Shown one piece after another: positions 9,077 through 17,386 of a stretch of DNA of 64,000 bases (position 1 is the stretch's first letter; the number at the start of each line of letters is the position of its first letter). A program made the position numbers and the translations under genes. The DNA comes from Roseiterribacter gracilis (GTDB lineage: Bacteria; Pseudomonadota; Alphaproteobacteria; BOG-932; Roseiterribacteraceae): NCBI GenBank assembly GCA_018332375.1, contig BOPV01000001.1, positions 1,116,001 through 1,180,000 of the forward strand. The letters run 5' to 3'. The notes beneath the pieces are model-generated. The model was not told the DNA's origin. It saw only the letters and a program-made list of their open reading frames with translations, and did not search any database.

Positions 9077-10596
9077 CAGCAACGATCCGGCGGCGCGCAT
9101 TTCTACATACAAGCCTGGCTGCGGCCGGGCTTGGCGTGCTGCCCGGTTCGATGGCACGCGCGCATGGCACGTCGACGTCGCTGGTGATCGGCCGCGCGAT
9201 CGAAGCGACGACGATTGATCCCGCACGTACGACACGCATGTCGGATTTCGGATCGATTGCGCTGGCCTATGAAACGCTGACCTCGCTGCGTCTTGCCGAC
9301 GGTGTTCCAACCGCGGATCTTGCGCCCGCGCTGGCGGCGACCTGCAGCTCGGACGACAACGTGACATGGCGGTTTCGCCTTCGCGCCGGTGCCCGGTTCG
9401 CGAATGGCAGCGCCGTTGACGCCGACGCGGTTGCGCGCAGTTTTGCGCGGCTGTTTCAGGCCGATCAGGGCCCGGCTAAGGCCTTGTCGTTCGTGCGCAA
9501 TGTCAGCGCCCGCGACGGCGAGGTCGAAATCACGCTCACAGCAGCCCTGCCCGCCTTTCCGCTGCTGCTCAGCTTGCCGATGTTTGGCATCGTCGACGCA
9601 CGCGCATCGGACGATCCATCCTGGTTCGCAACCAACAGCGCCGGGTCGGGTCCCTACCGCCTGTCGTCCTGGCACCGCGGCACCGAACAGATTTTCACCG
9701 CCGCGCGCGACCTGCCGTTCGACACCGTCATCTTCCGCACCATTCGCAGCAGCCTGTCGCGCGTCGGCGAGCTGCGCCAAGGCGACATCGATTTCGCGGA
9801 AAGCCTGTCGCCCGACGAAGCCGATCTGCTTGCCGCCTCGCCGGGCGTGACGATCGCGAGCGGCGCCGGCGCAGCGTTGACCTATCTCGAAATGAACAAC
9901 CAGCGCGCGCCGTTCACCGACCTGCGCTTTCGCCAGGCCGTCGATGCAGCGCTGAATCGCGAAGCCATGCTGGCGCATCTGTTGCGCGGGCATGGGCGCA
10001 TCCCAGCCGGCTTGTTGCCGGCGGGTGACACGGCATCGACACGCCCACGCTACGATCCGCATGCTGCTGCTGCGCTGGCGCGCGCGGTCGGTGCGTCACT
10101 CACGCTGACGCTCAACTACATTCCCGCCGATGCTTTGACGGACGCGCTCGCGGTGACGATCCAAAGCAATCTTGGCGACGCCGGTATTCCGGTTACGTTG
10201 CAGCCGCTCTCCGCCTCCTCGTTCGGCGCCAAAGTGCGATTTGCTGGCGACTTCGATCTGGCGCTTCGTGATTACACGGCGGATTTCCCGGATCCCTGGA
10301 TCGTTCTCGATTTCTTGTATGCATCCAAGAATATCGGCCCGTCGGGAAATCTCTCGCGTTATGCCTCGCCCACGGTCGATGCGCTGCTCGATCGCGCCGC
10401 ATCGTCGCTCGACGCGGCACCGCGCGCTGCGCTGTATCGCGACGCCGAAGCCGCCATTCTCGCCGATACGCCGCACGCCGTTCTGTTCTGTCGCGACGCG
10501 TTGATTGCCGCGCGCAGCGACCTGCGCGGGCCGATGCCAAGTTTCTGGCAGCCGCAAATTTATCCGGCTGCGTTTCTTTCACGAACTCTTCGCTGA
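9073..10596 (+). CDS. ABC transporter substrate-binding protein, family 5 (DppA-like), Tat-type signal
   Basis: Periplasmic solute-binding protein of the peptide/nickel family, 507 residues, matching usual length. The N-terminus has a twin-arginine-type signal (RRRAFLHTS, then a hydrophobic stretch ending SMARA). Typical family features are the early YETLTSL segment, WRFRLRAGARFANGS, and the C-terminal DFPDPWIVLDFLYAS. It supplies ligand to the DppBCDF-like membrane complex encoded leftward across the divergent promoter, so one importer is split over two operons that share an operator. Start overlaps the peptidase stop. Ligand specificity cannot be read by eye. Confidence 0.93.
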   Translation: MTATIRRRAFLHTSLAAAGLGVLPGSMARAHGTSTSLVIGRAIEATTIDPARTTRMSDFGSIALAYETLTSLRLADGVPTADLAPALAATCSSDDNVTWRFRLRAGARFANGSAVDADAVARSFARLFQADQGPAKALSFVRNVSARDGEVEITLTAALPAFPLLLSLPMFGIVDARASDDPSWFATNSAGSGPYRLSSWHRGTEQIFTAARDLPFDTVIFRTIRSSLSRVGELRQGDIDFAESLSPDEADLLAASPGVTIASGAGAALTYLEMNNQRAPFTDLRFRQAVDAALNREAMLAHLLRGHGRIPAGLLPAGDTASTRPRYDPHAAAALARAVGASLTLTLNYIPADALTDALAVTIQSNLGDAGIPVTLQPLSASSFGAKVRFAGDFDLALRDYTADFPDPWIVLDFLYASKNIGPSGNLSRYASPTVDALLDRAASSLDAAPRAALYRDAEAAILADTPHAVLFCRDALIAARSDLRGPMPSFWQPQIYPAAFLSRTLR

Positions 10597-10602
10597 GGGG
10601 CG

Positions 10603-11562
10603 ATGCCGTCTTCTTCTGTGCAAATCGTTGCAGTTGTCGGCTGCGGCACGATCGGAACCAGTTGGGCCGCCTGTTTCGCGCGCGCCGGCCTGACAGTTCG
10701 TCTGTTCGATGCAGATCCGGCGCGACCGGCGTTTGCACGGGCCGAAGCGATCGAGATGCTGCGCGCTTCGGGCGACGTCACGGGCGGCGACGTCACTGCG
10801 CTGCAGGCGCGGATTCAACTTGCCGACACGCTCGAACAAGCGGTGCAGAACGCCGACTACGTACAAGAGAATGCGCGCGAACAAGCCGGCGAAAAGACGG
10901 CGCTGTTCGAGCAACTCGATGCGCTGGCGCCACCCGACTGCATTCTCGCAAGCTCGTCGTCGGCGATCCTGCCGTCGAGCTTTCTTGCCGGTCTGCCGGG
11001 CCGGTCGCGCTGCCTGGTCGCGCATCCGTTCAACCCGCCGCATCTGATCCCGGTCGTCGAACTGGTCGCGCCCGCCTGGGTTGCACCTGAAATCCTGGCG
11101 CGCACGGCGACCTTTCTTGAGTCGATCGGACAATTGCCGATCTATGTTGCGCGCGAAGTCGACGGCTATGTCGGAAACCGACTGCAGGTCGCGGTCGTCA
11201 ACGAAGCGATGGCGTTGATCGATCGCGGCGTCGTCAGCCCCGGCGACCTGGATCGTTGCGTCACGCAGGGCCTTGGTTTGCGCTGGGCCTTCATCGGTCC
11301 GTTTGAGACAATGGATCTCAACGCACCGGATGGCTTCGCCGGTTATGTCGGGCGGTTCGGCGACAGCTATCAACAACTCGGCCGCACGTTGGCGCTCGAC
11401 TCGCCGTGGTCGCAGGAGGCAATCGACCGCGTTGCTGCGTGGCGGCGATCGGAACTTCCACTCGCCGATCTCAAACAGCGGCAGGCATGGCGCGACGATC
11501 TGATCCTGCGCATCCGTGCGCTCGTCGCAAATGCCGACGCGGTGACAAGCTCCTCGCGGTAG
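10603..11562 (+). CDS. 3-hydroxyacid dehydrogenase of the lambda-crystallin/L-gulonate dehydrogenase type
   Basis: NAD-dependent dehydrogenase, 319 residues, of the 3-hydroxyacyl-CoA dehydrogenase superfamily. Rossmann motif GCGTIGTSWA lies at residues 14-23. The SSSSAILPS, AHPFNPPHLIPVVEL and DGYVGNRLQ segments, together with GLGLRWAFIGPFETMDLN, are those of lambda-crystallin-like and carnitine-dehydrogenase-like enzymes. Those oxidise free 3-hydroxy acids rather than CoA esters; this is family knowledge, not proof. GAGGGG lies just upstream of the ATG, six bases after the binding-protein stop. Its presence suggests the imported compound contains or yields a 3-hydroxy acid. Confidence 0.85.
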   Translation: MPSSSVQIVAVVGCGTIGTSWAACFARAGLTVRLFDADPARPAFARAEAIEMLRASGDVTGGDVTALQARIQLADTLEQAVQNADYVQENAREQAGEKTALFEQLDALAPPDCILASSSSAILPSSFLAGLPGRSRCLVAHPFNPPHLIPVVELVAPAWVAPEILARTATFLESIGQLPIYVAREVDGYVGNRLQVAVVNEAMALIDRGVVSPGDLDRCVTQGLGLRWAFIGPFETMDLNAPDGFAGYVGRFGDSYQQLGRTLALDSPWSQEAIDRVAAWRRSELPLADLKQRQAWRDDLILRIRALVANADAVTSSSR

Positions 11563-11625
11563 ACCTGCAAAGACCCGCCGAGTACGATGCCGGCTCGGTT
11601 CGGCACTGTTCGGAGGCATTTGGAA

Positions 11626-12399
11626 ATGCAGCTCGTCTCAACGGAGACGGTCTACAGCCGCGTTTATGCGGAAGTCCGCGACGCGCTGATGTCAGGCGCC
11701 TTCCAACCCGGTGAACTGGTCACCATCCGCTCGCTCGCCCAACGGCTTGGCACCAGCCCAATGCCGATCCGCGACGCGCTTCGCCGTCTGCTGGCCGAAA
11801 ATGCGCTGGAGACGCAGCCCAACCGGACCGTGCGCATTCCCGTACATAACGCCACCAGCACCAAAGACCTGCTCGAAGCGCGATGCGCGCTCGAAGGCAT
11901 GGCGGCTGCGAAAGCGGCGCACGTCATTACACCGGCCGAACTGTCGAAGATCGAAAAGATTCATGCGGCGGCGCTGCGTGCGTTGGCCAAAGAGGACACG
12001 GCCGAGTATCTGCGCCAGAATACTTTGTTCCATCGCACGCTGTACGCGGGCGCGCATTCCAACATTCTTCTGCCGCTGATCGAGTCGCTGTGGCTGCAAT
12101 ATGCGCCGGTCATGGCCCTGTCGATGCGCACCATCGAAGCGACGCAGAAAGACTGGCGGCGCGTCGGCGATCAGAACCACCAGGAAATTATCAAAGCACT
12201 TCGCAACCGCGATGCGCGCGCCGTGCGGCGTGCGGTCGAAGCCGACATTATGGAACCGACCAAACTTCCCGGCTTCTGGAACTTGTTCACGTTGCCCGGT
12301 TATGGAACGGCCCCCAAACGGCGCCGCCGTTCATCATCGACGACGCAGAAGCCAACGACCGATACGAAAAAACGAGTCGCGTCGCTTCGTACGAGCTGA
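11626..12399 (+). CDS. GntR-family transcriptional regulator with FCD ligand domain
   Basis: Winged-helix regulator, 257 residues. The N-terminal GntR HTH includes VYAEVRDALMSGAFQPGE and the recognition region AQRLGTSPMPIRDALRRL. The C-terminal all-helical FCD domain (from about LLEARCALEGMAA) includes FHRTLYAGAHS and NHQEIIKALRNRDA, which carry the usual metal/carboxylate ligand histidines. The ATG at 11626 is preferred over 11587 because GGAGG lies 9 bases upstream. Last gene of the rightward operon; it probably senses a pathway carboxylate and binds the four TGTGATCACA sites of the locus. Whether it represses or activates is unknown. Confidence 0.9.
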   Translation: MQLVSTETVYSRVYAEVRDALMSGAFQPGELVTIRSLAQRLGTSPMPIRDALRRLLAENALETQPNRTVRIPVHNATSTKDLLEARCALEGMAAAKAAHVITPAELSKIEKIHAAALRALAKEDTAEYLRQNTLFHRTLYAGAHSNILLPLIESLWLQYAPVMALSMRTIEATQKDWRRVGDQNHQEIIKALRNRDARAVRRAVEADIMEPTKLPGFWNLFTLPGYGTAPKRRRRSSSTTQKPTTDTKKRVASLRTS

Positions 12400-12401
12400 A
12401 C

Positions 12402-12434
12402 AAAAAGACGCGGACCGGCACATGGCCGGCCCGC
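12402..12434 (-). terminator. intrinsic terminator of the TonB receptor gene
   Basis: A 10-base-pair stem with one mismatch (GCGGACCGGC at 12410-12419, loop ACATG, GCCGGCCCGC at 12425-12434) is followed on the minus strand by TTTTT (12406-12402). It lies 17 bases past the TonB receptor stop and between convergent genes. Confidence 0.7.
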
Positions 12435-12450
12435 GCCGTTGCGGATCTTG

Positions 12451-14724
12451 TCAGAACTTCGCGCGTACTTGGGCACCGACCTGGCGGGGAGGTGTAATGG
12501 TCCAGAACAAGGATCCATCCGGTGACGCTGATGTGCCGACGACCGACAACGAGTTGAAGATGTTCTTCACGAAGAGGCCCGCTTCCCACCACGTGCCTTC
12601 GACCGACAGGTTGATGTTGGTCTGATAGACGCGGTCGCGTGCATTGTTGCCCGATGGCGCACGCAGGTCGGTGTAGAAGCCGCCGGTATAGTGATAGTCG
12701 ATGCCGAGATTGCCGGTGAGACCGTCAACCAGCGGCCGGCGATACATCGCACCGACATTCCAGGTCAGCTCAGGCACACCCGGAATTGGACTTCCCGCCT
12801 TGCTGCCGACGATGTTCGGCGACGCCTGATCCAGACGCGCATGCGCATAGCCCAAGCCCGCATTGATCTCGAGATCGTCGAACGGACGCAGACGGACTTC
12901 CAACTCTCCACCACGGCTCGACGCCGCGCCGCCATTGGTGCGGTAATTGAACCCGCATTGCAGCGACTGCTGTAGCTGGATCTGCGACCAGCGGATCAGA
13001 TAGCCGGTCGCGTTCACCATTACGCGATCGTTGAGCCACGCATTCTTGGTCCCAAGTTCGTAGCTCCACAGCGAATCCGGATTGAACCCTTTCGGCGACG
13101 AGCTCAGCCCCAGCGCCGCGAGGTCGTTGCTACAGACTGCAGTCGGAACGACGTAGTTGCCGCCACCCGCGCGATAGCCCTTCGCCGCGCTGGCATAGAC
13201 CATGTGGTCGGGATCGAACTGGTACGCGACCACGCCTTTCGGATTGGTACCTTCATACGAAATCGAGCCAAAGGTCGGCGGCGCCAGACCACCATTGAGG
13301 AATCCGTCATTCTGGTCGCGGAATTTCGAACGGCCGTCATACCGGCGCACACCCGCCGTCACCGACAACGCGTCGGTGATCTTGTAGGTCGCCTCGCCGA
13401 ACTCGGCGAGTTCGTAGACTTTCTTGTAGGCCGCTTTGGCGAAGAACAGATCGTTCGCGACCGCATTGGCACCGGTCAGGCCCAGCGCACGCGAAAAGCC
13501 GGGCGTCTGCGCCAGAACCGACGCGGCTTCCGAGTAACGGTTGTAATAGACGCCCGCGATCCATTGCAGCGGACCATTGCCGTTCGACGTCAAACGCACT
13601 TCCTGCGTGACGCTGCGCGGCTGACTGGTCGTGTTGAATCCAGTCGTCTGCGCGTCGCCGAAGATCGAACTCAACAGCCGCGTGAAGTCTGTCGATCCGG
13701 TCGCCTTGCGCTGCACCCAGGAGGTGGTGGACAGCAACTTGGCCGGGCCGAAATCATATTCAGCGGTCAGGTTGGCGATCGTCGCCGCGTCGGTGTGCGG
13801 TTCGTTCTGCGCCGTCGAAACTGCGGTGCGATCTTTGCCGTAGCGCGAATCGACCTGCCCGACATTGGCGTAGCGATCGTCGAACGCGTTGAACTGCAGC
13901 GACACGCGCAGTTGGTCGGTCGGCGTGAACAGCAAAGCCAGACGACCGCTGCGCAGGTTGGCGCTGTCGATGTCTTCCTGGCCCGCCGCGAGCGCCGCTT
14001 TTACGTCCGGCTGCAGACTGCGCAACCGCAACAGCGCGTTGTCGGGAACCCGATCGACGAAGCCGCCGAGATGCCGGTAATAGCCGTTCAGGCGCGCCGC
14101 GACCTTGCCTTCGACAACCGGCACGTTGAGAACGGCATCGACGCCGTAGCCGGTCGAACCGCCATCGGTTGAAGTCAACAGTGCGTGCGCTTTGCTTTCC
14201 CAGCGATCCAACTGCGGCTGGTTCTGCAGAATGCGGATCGTGCCGCCCATCGAACTGGCGCCATACAACGTGCCCTGCGGCCCGCGCAGCACTTCGATCC
14301 GCGCGACGTCGAAAATCGCGGGATCTGACGCGCCGGTGCGATTGTCGTCGGTCGTAAGCGGTGTCTCGTCGAGATAGAACGACACGGTCGCACCCGACCC
14401 GGCGAGATTGGGAATGCCGCGCAATGCAAAGCGCGTTTCACCCGGACGGTCAGCGGTGAAGGACAAACCCGGAATGCCACGGGCGTAGCCTTCGATGCCT
14501 TCATAGTTGAGCGCTTCGATCTGGCGCCCGGTCACGACCGACACCGCTTCCGGAACTTCCTGCAGCCGTTGCGCGCGCTTTTGCGCGGTCACGACCACCT
14601 CTTCGACCTGCGCCCAGGCCGGGTCCGGATGTGCGGCAAACAAACCGATCGCAGCGACCACGGTCGCTTGAATCAGCCGGCCAGGATTCGAGCGCGCGCG
14701 GCGCCCGGTTCGGGTTTCGTCCAT
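12451..14724 (-). CDS. TonB-dependent outer-membrane receptor
   Basis: Outer-membrane active transporter, 757 residues. A signal peptide (ending near HPDPAWAQ) precedes a TonB box (EEVVVTAQK). The plug domain includes GIPGLSFTADRPGETRFALRG, IEVLRGPQGTLYGASSMGGTI and a long beta-barrel. The C-terminus ends in the aromatic QVRAKF expected for a barrel. The IEVLRGPQG and Q-rich barrel style match receptors abundant in Sphingomonadales and Caulobacterales. Two operator palindromes lie about 83-115 bases upstream, linking it to the peptide locus, so it likely imports the same class of large ligand across the outer membrane. An intrinsic terminator follows. Confidence 0.94.
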   Translation of the reverse strand: MDETRTGRRARSNPGRLIQATVVAAIGLFAAHPDPAWAQVEEVVVTAQKRAQRLQEVPEAVSVVTGRQIEALNYEGIEGYARGIPGLSFTADRPGETRFALRGIPNLAGSGATVSFYLDETPLTTDDNRTGASDPAIFDVARIEVLRGPQGTLYGASSMGGTIRILQNQPQLDRWESKAHALLTSTDGGSTGYGVDAVLNVPVVEGKVAARLNGYYRHLGGFVDRVPDNALLRLRSLQPDVKAALAAGQEDIDSANLRSGRLALLFTPTDQLRVSLQFNAFDDRYANVGQVDSRYGKDRTAVSTAQNEPHTDAATIANLTAEYDFGPAKLLSTTSWVQRKATGSTDFTRLLSSIFGDAQTTGFNTTSQPRSVTQEVRLTSNGNGPLQWIAGVYYNRYSEAASVLAQTPGFSRALGLTGANAVANDLFFAKAAYKKVYELAEFGEATYKITDALSVTAGVRRYDGRSKFRDQNDGFLNGGLAPPTFGSISYEGTNPKGVVAYQFDPDHMVYASAAKGYRAGGGNYVVPTAVCSNDLAALGLSSSPKGFNPDSLWSYELGTKNAWLNDRVMVNATGYLIRWSQIQLQQSLQCGFNYRTNGGAASSRGGELEVRLRPFDDLEINAGLGYAHARLDQASPNIVGSKAGSPIPGVPELTWNVGAMYRRPLVDGLTGNLGIDYHYTGGFYTDLRAPSGNNARDRVYQTNINLSVEGTWWEAGLFVKNIFNSLSVVGTSASPDGSLFWTITPPRQVGAQVRAKF

Positions 14725-14793
14725 CCCACTCCCCTTATCGTTCTTCGCCGGCGCCCCCGCCGCCGATCAAAGCTAAGCGGCACCAAAACCCTC

Positions 14794-14841
14794 CCGTCAA
14801 GTGATCTGTGATCACAGTTAGCGGTTTTTGTGATCACAGTT
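14794..14841 (-). promoter_or_regulatory. TonB receptor promoter with two tandem operator palindromes (sites 3 and 4)
   Basis: TGTGATCACA occurs at 14807-14816 and again at 14829-14838, each followed by GTTA, 22 bases start to start (two helical turns on one face). On the minus strand a TTGACG -35 (14800-14795) lies just downstream of site 3, with a poor -10 (TTAGCT) about 18 bases on. The operators therefore sit upstream of the -35, unlike sites 1 and 2 that overlap -10 or start regions. The rest of 14725-15014 shows no gene. Confidence 0.7.
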
Positions 14842-15014
14842 ACGGAGGCTGCTCGAAAAGCGCCCGGCATGACAAAAGAAGTCGCTATCTGCTGCGTATG
14901 TTTGCAAAGCGCGTGCGCGCCGTACGCCAGGTCGGCGTGCAGCGTTGCGGCGCAATTCATGCGCGACGCGTTTCGCCGCGTTGGTTTTCGCGTGAAGATA
15001 GTCGCCGGCGCGAC

Positions 15015-15851
15015 CTATCTGGCGGCGCGCACCTTCTCGACCATGCGCTTGATCGCATCGAGCACGACGTCGGGCTTGTCGCGCCAGACGAAGTGACCGG
15101 CGCCGGGAACGAAGATCTCTTCGCGGGCTGGCGATGCAGCAGCGAATGCAACATGGGCGCGGCGCAGCGCCTGATTGCGCGCCTCGGTTTCGCCCCAGCT
15201 TTTCTCGGCAACGATGTCGATGACCGGCATGGTGGCCGGGAAATCGACCTGGCGCACGCGCTTGACCGTATCGCCATATCCTAACAATTGCGGGATCAGA
15301 ACGCGGGCCGCATCCGGCTTGGCCTTCTCCAACTCGCCGAATTGCGGCTGGTACAGATCCAGTAGATGTTTGACCTCGGCCTCGTCGAAGAACGACGCCA
15401 GGTTGGCGTCGACCAGCACGACGCCGGCAATGCGTTTGTCGGTGGCCGCCATCAACTGTGCGATAAAGCCGGCATAGGAATGCGCCACCAGCACGACCGG
15501 CGCACGCACTTCGCACAGATCCAACGCACGCTGCAGCGACGCAACCGTCGTATCGATGCTGAACGGACCTGGTTGCAGCTCGCTCTTGCCGAGCCCCGCA
15601 CGATCATAGACCACCGTGCGCACGCGGGCGGCGGCGCGCACCTTCTCGGGGATGTCGCCCCAGGCGGTGGAGTCGTTGCCGCTGCCGGCTTCAAACAGCA
15701 CGGTGGGCGTCCCCGCGCCGCTGGTTTCGATCCAGATTTTGTGATCACCGACATTGACGCGCTCGGCGCCGGCCCTGCTGCAGCTCGGCGCCGCGTTGGC
15801 GACGCCATGGATCAGCAAAGCGCCAAGGGCACCGGCAAGAATCTGTTTCAT
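15015..15851 (-). CDS. secreted alpha/beta hydrolase
   Basis: Alpha/beta-hydrolase-fold protein, 278 residues with a signal peptide (MKQILAGALGALLIHGVANA). The nucleophile elbow is AHSYAG, the oxyanion/early motif LFEAGSGND, the acid probably in the VIDIVAEKSW region or LVDAN, and the histidine in PGAGHFVWRDKP. The reaction cannot be assigned; esterase, lipase-like or aminopeptidase activities all occur in this fold. It lies upstream of, and in the same direction as, the TonB receptor, but 290 bases and the operator region separate them. It is divergent from the M20 peptidase gene. Confidence 0.85.
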   Translation of the reverse strand: MKQILAGALGALLIHGVANAAPSCSRAGAERVNVGDHKIWIETSGAGTPTVLFEAGSGNDSTAWGDIPEKVRAAARVRTVVYDRAGLGKSELQPGPFSIDTTVASLQRALDLCEVRAPVVLVAHSYAGFIAQLMAATDKRIAGVVLVDANLASFFDEAEVKHLLDLYQPQFGELEKAKPDAARVLIPQLLGYGDTVKRVRQVDFPATMPVIDIVAEKSWGETEARNQALRRAHVAFAAASPAREEIFVPGAGHFVWRDKPDVVLDAIKRMVEKVRAAR

Positions 15852-15993
15852 CGCGTCCTGCTTTCACCTGAGTCGCGCCGACGCTGGGCCACGCGATTCA
15901 TGTAAGCAAACGTTCTTCTGCGAGTGAGCGATCACTTGACCGCTTCCCGCCGGACCGAAACACTCGGCCCGCGTAAAACGGGGAGCGCGTGAC

Positions 15994-17385
15994 ATGAAAT
16001 TTGCGTTTGGCTTGCTGGCGGCGACGATTGCTGTGCCCGCAGCTGCTGCGGACGACCTCACCAACTTTCGCGCGCTGTACAAGGAACTGGTCGAGATCAA
16101 CACGACCTTGTCGGTCGGAAGCTGCACCGACGCCGCCAAGGCGATGCAGGCGCGCCTGAAAGCGGCCGGCTATAGCGACAAAGACATGTTGTTGGTCGTT
16201 CCGCCCGGCATGCCGAAGAAAGGCAATCTGGTCGCCGTGCTGCACGGCACCGACAAGGCCGCGAAAGCAATCCTGCTGCTGGCCCATATCGACGTGGTCG
16301 AAGCCAAGCGCGCCGACTGGAAACGCGACCCGTTCAAACTGACCGAAGAGAACGGCATGTTTTACGGGCGCGGTGCCAGCGACGACAAAGCGATGGCCGC
16401 CGTCTTCACCGACAACATGATCCGCTACAAAAAAGAGGGTCTCAAACCCAAGCGCGACATCAAGCTGGCGCTGACCTGCGGCGAAGAAACGCCGCATGAT
16501 TTCGACGGCGCGCAATATCTCGCCGAGAAACACCGGCCGTGGGTCGAAGCTGAGTTCGCGCTGAATGAAGGTGCTGGCGGGCGCCTCGATAAAGACGGCA
16601 AGCATCTCGCGCTCGACATTCAAGCGGGCGAGAAGATCTATCAGGACTTCCAGCTGGAAGCGACCGGGCCAGGCGGACATTCGTCGCGACCGACCAAGGG
16701 CAACAACCCGCTCTATCACGTCGCCGCCGCGCTTTCGCGGATCGAAGCCTACGAGTTTCCCGTCGCGATCAACGCAGTCACCAAAGCGAATTTCGAAAAG
16801 ACGGCGCTGGTCGACAAGCCCAACGCTGACGACCTGAAAGCGGCGGCTGCCACGGCCGATGCCGAAGCGGTTGCCCGCGTCGCGCGCGACCCGTCGCGCA
16901 ATTCAATGATGCGCACAACGTGCGTTGCGACTCAGATCGAAGGCGGCCACGCCCCCAACGCGCTGCCGCAGCGTACGCGTGCGAACGTCAATTGCCGCGT
17001 GCTGCCCGGCGTGCCGATGGAAGAGATCCGGCAACAGCTGATCAAGGTGATCGCCGATCCGACGGTCGAGGTAACTGCGATCGGTGCACCCGGCTTCAAT
17101 GCGCCGGTGCCGGCGCTGACACCGAAGATCCTCGGCCCGGCGACGCAAGTCGCCGCAAAATTGTGGCCGGACGTGCCGTTGATTCCGGCCATGAGCACGG
17201 GCGCGACCGATGGGCGCTATCTCAACGAAGCAGGCATTCCAACCGTTGGTCTCAGCGGCATGTTCCACGGCCCCGAAGGCGCCGGCGCGCACGGGCTGGA
17301 CGAACATATTCGCGTGCAGTCGCTATATGACGGCCGCGAGTTTCTGTACCAAGTGGTGAAGCTCTACGCCGACCAAGCGAGTTGA
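15994..17385 (+). CDS. secreted M20-family metallopeptidase
   Basis: Zinc-dependent peptidase of the M20/M25/M40 family, 463 residues with an N-terminal signal peptide (MKFAFGLLAATIAVPAAAA). Metal and catalytic residues are visible: HID in LLAHIDVV, GRGASDDKAM (bridging Asp), CGEETPHD (catalytic Glu-Glu), GATDGRYLN, and the C-terminal FHGPEG and AHGLDEH histidines. The GGHSSRPTKGNNP segment marks the dimerisation lid domain. GGGGAG lies 8 bases before the ATG. Probably a periplasmic dipeptidase or carboxypeptidase; not under a recognised operator. The DUF72 gene follows after one base. Confidence 0.92.
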   Translation: MKFAFGLLAATIAVPAAAADDLTNFRALYKELVEINTTLSVGSCTDAAKAMQARLKAAGYSDKDMLLVVPPGMPKKGNLVAVLHGTDKAAKAILLLAHIDVVEAKRADWKRDPFKLTEENGMFYGRGASDDKAMAAVFTDNMIRYKKEGLKPKRDIKLALTCGEETPHDFDGAQYLAEKHRPWVEAEFALNEGAGGRLDKDGKHLALDIQAGEKIYQDFQLEATGPGGHSSRPTKGNNPLYHVAAALSRIEAYEFPVAINAVTKANFEKTALVDKPNADDLKAAAATADAEAVARVARDPSRNSMMRTTCVATQIEGGHAPNALPQRTRANVNCRVLPGVPMEEIRQQLIKVIADPTVEVTAIGAPGFNAPVPALTPKILGPATQVAAKLWPDVPLIPAMSTGATDGRYLNEAGIPTVGLSGMFHGPEGAGAHGLDEHIRVQSLYDGREFLYQVVKLYADQAS

Positions 17386-17386
17386 T

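Noticed and set aside
15748-15758. TGTGATCACC, one base off the operator palindrome
   Set aside because: It lies within the alpha/beta hydrolase coding sequence, lacks the final A and GTT, and encodes conserved-looking residues, so it is probably chance.
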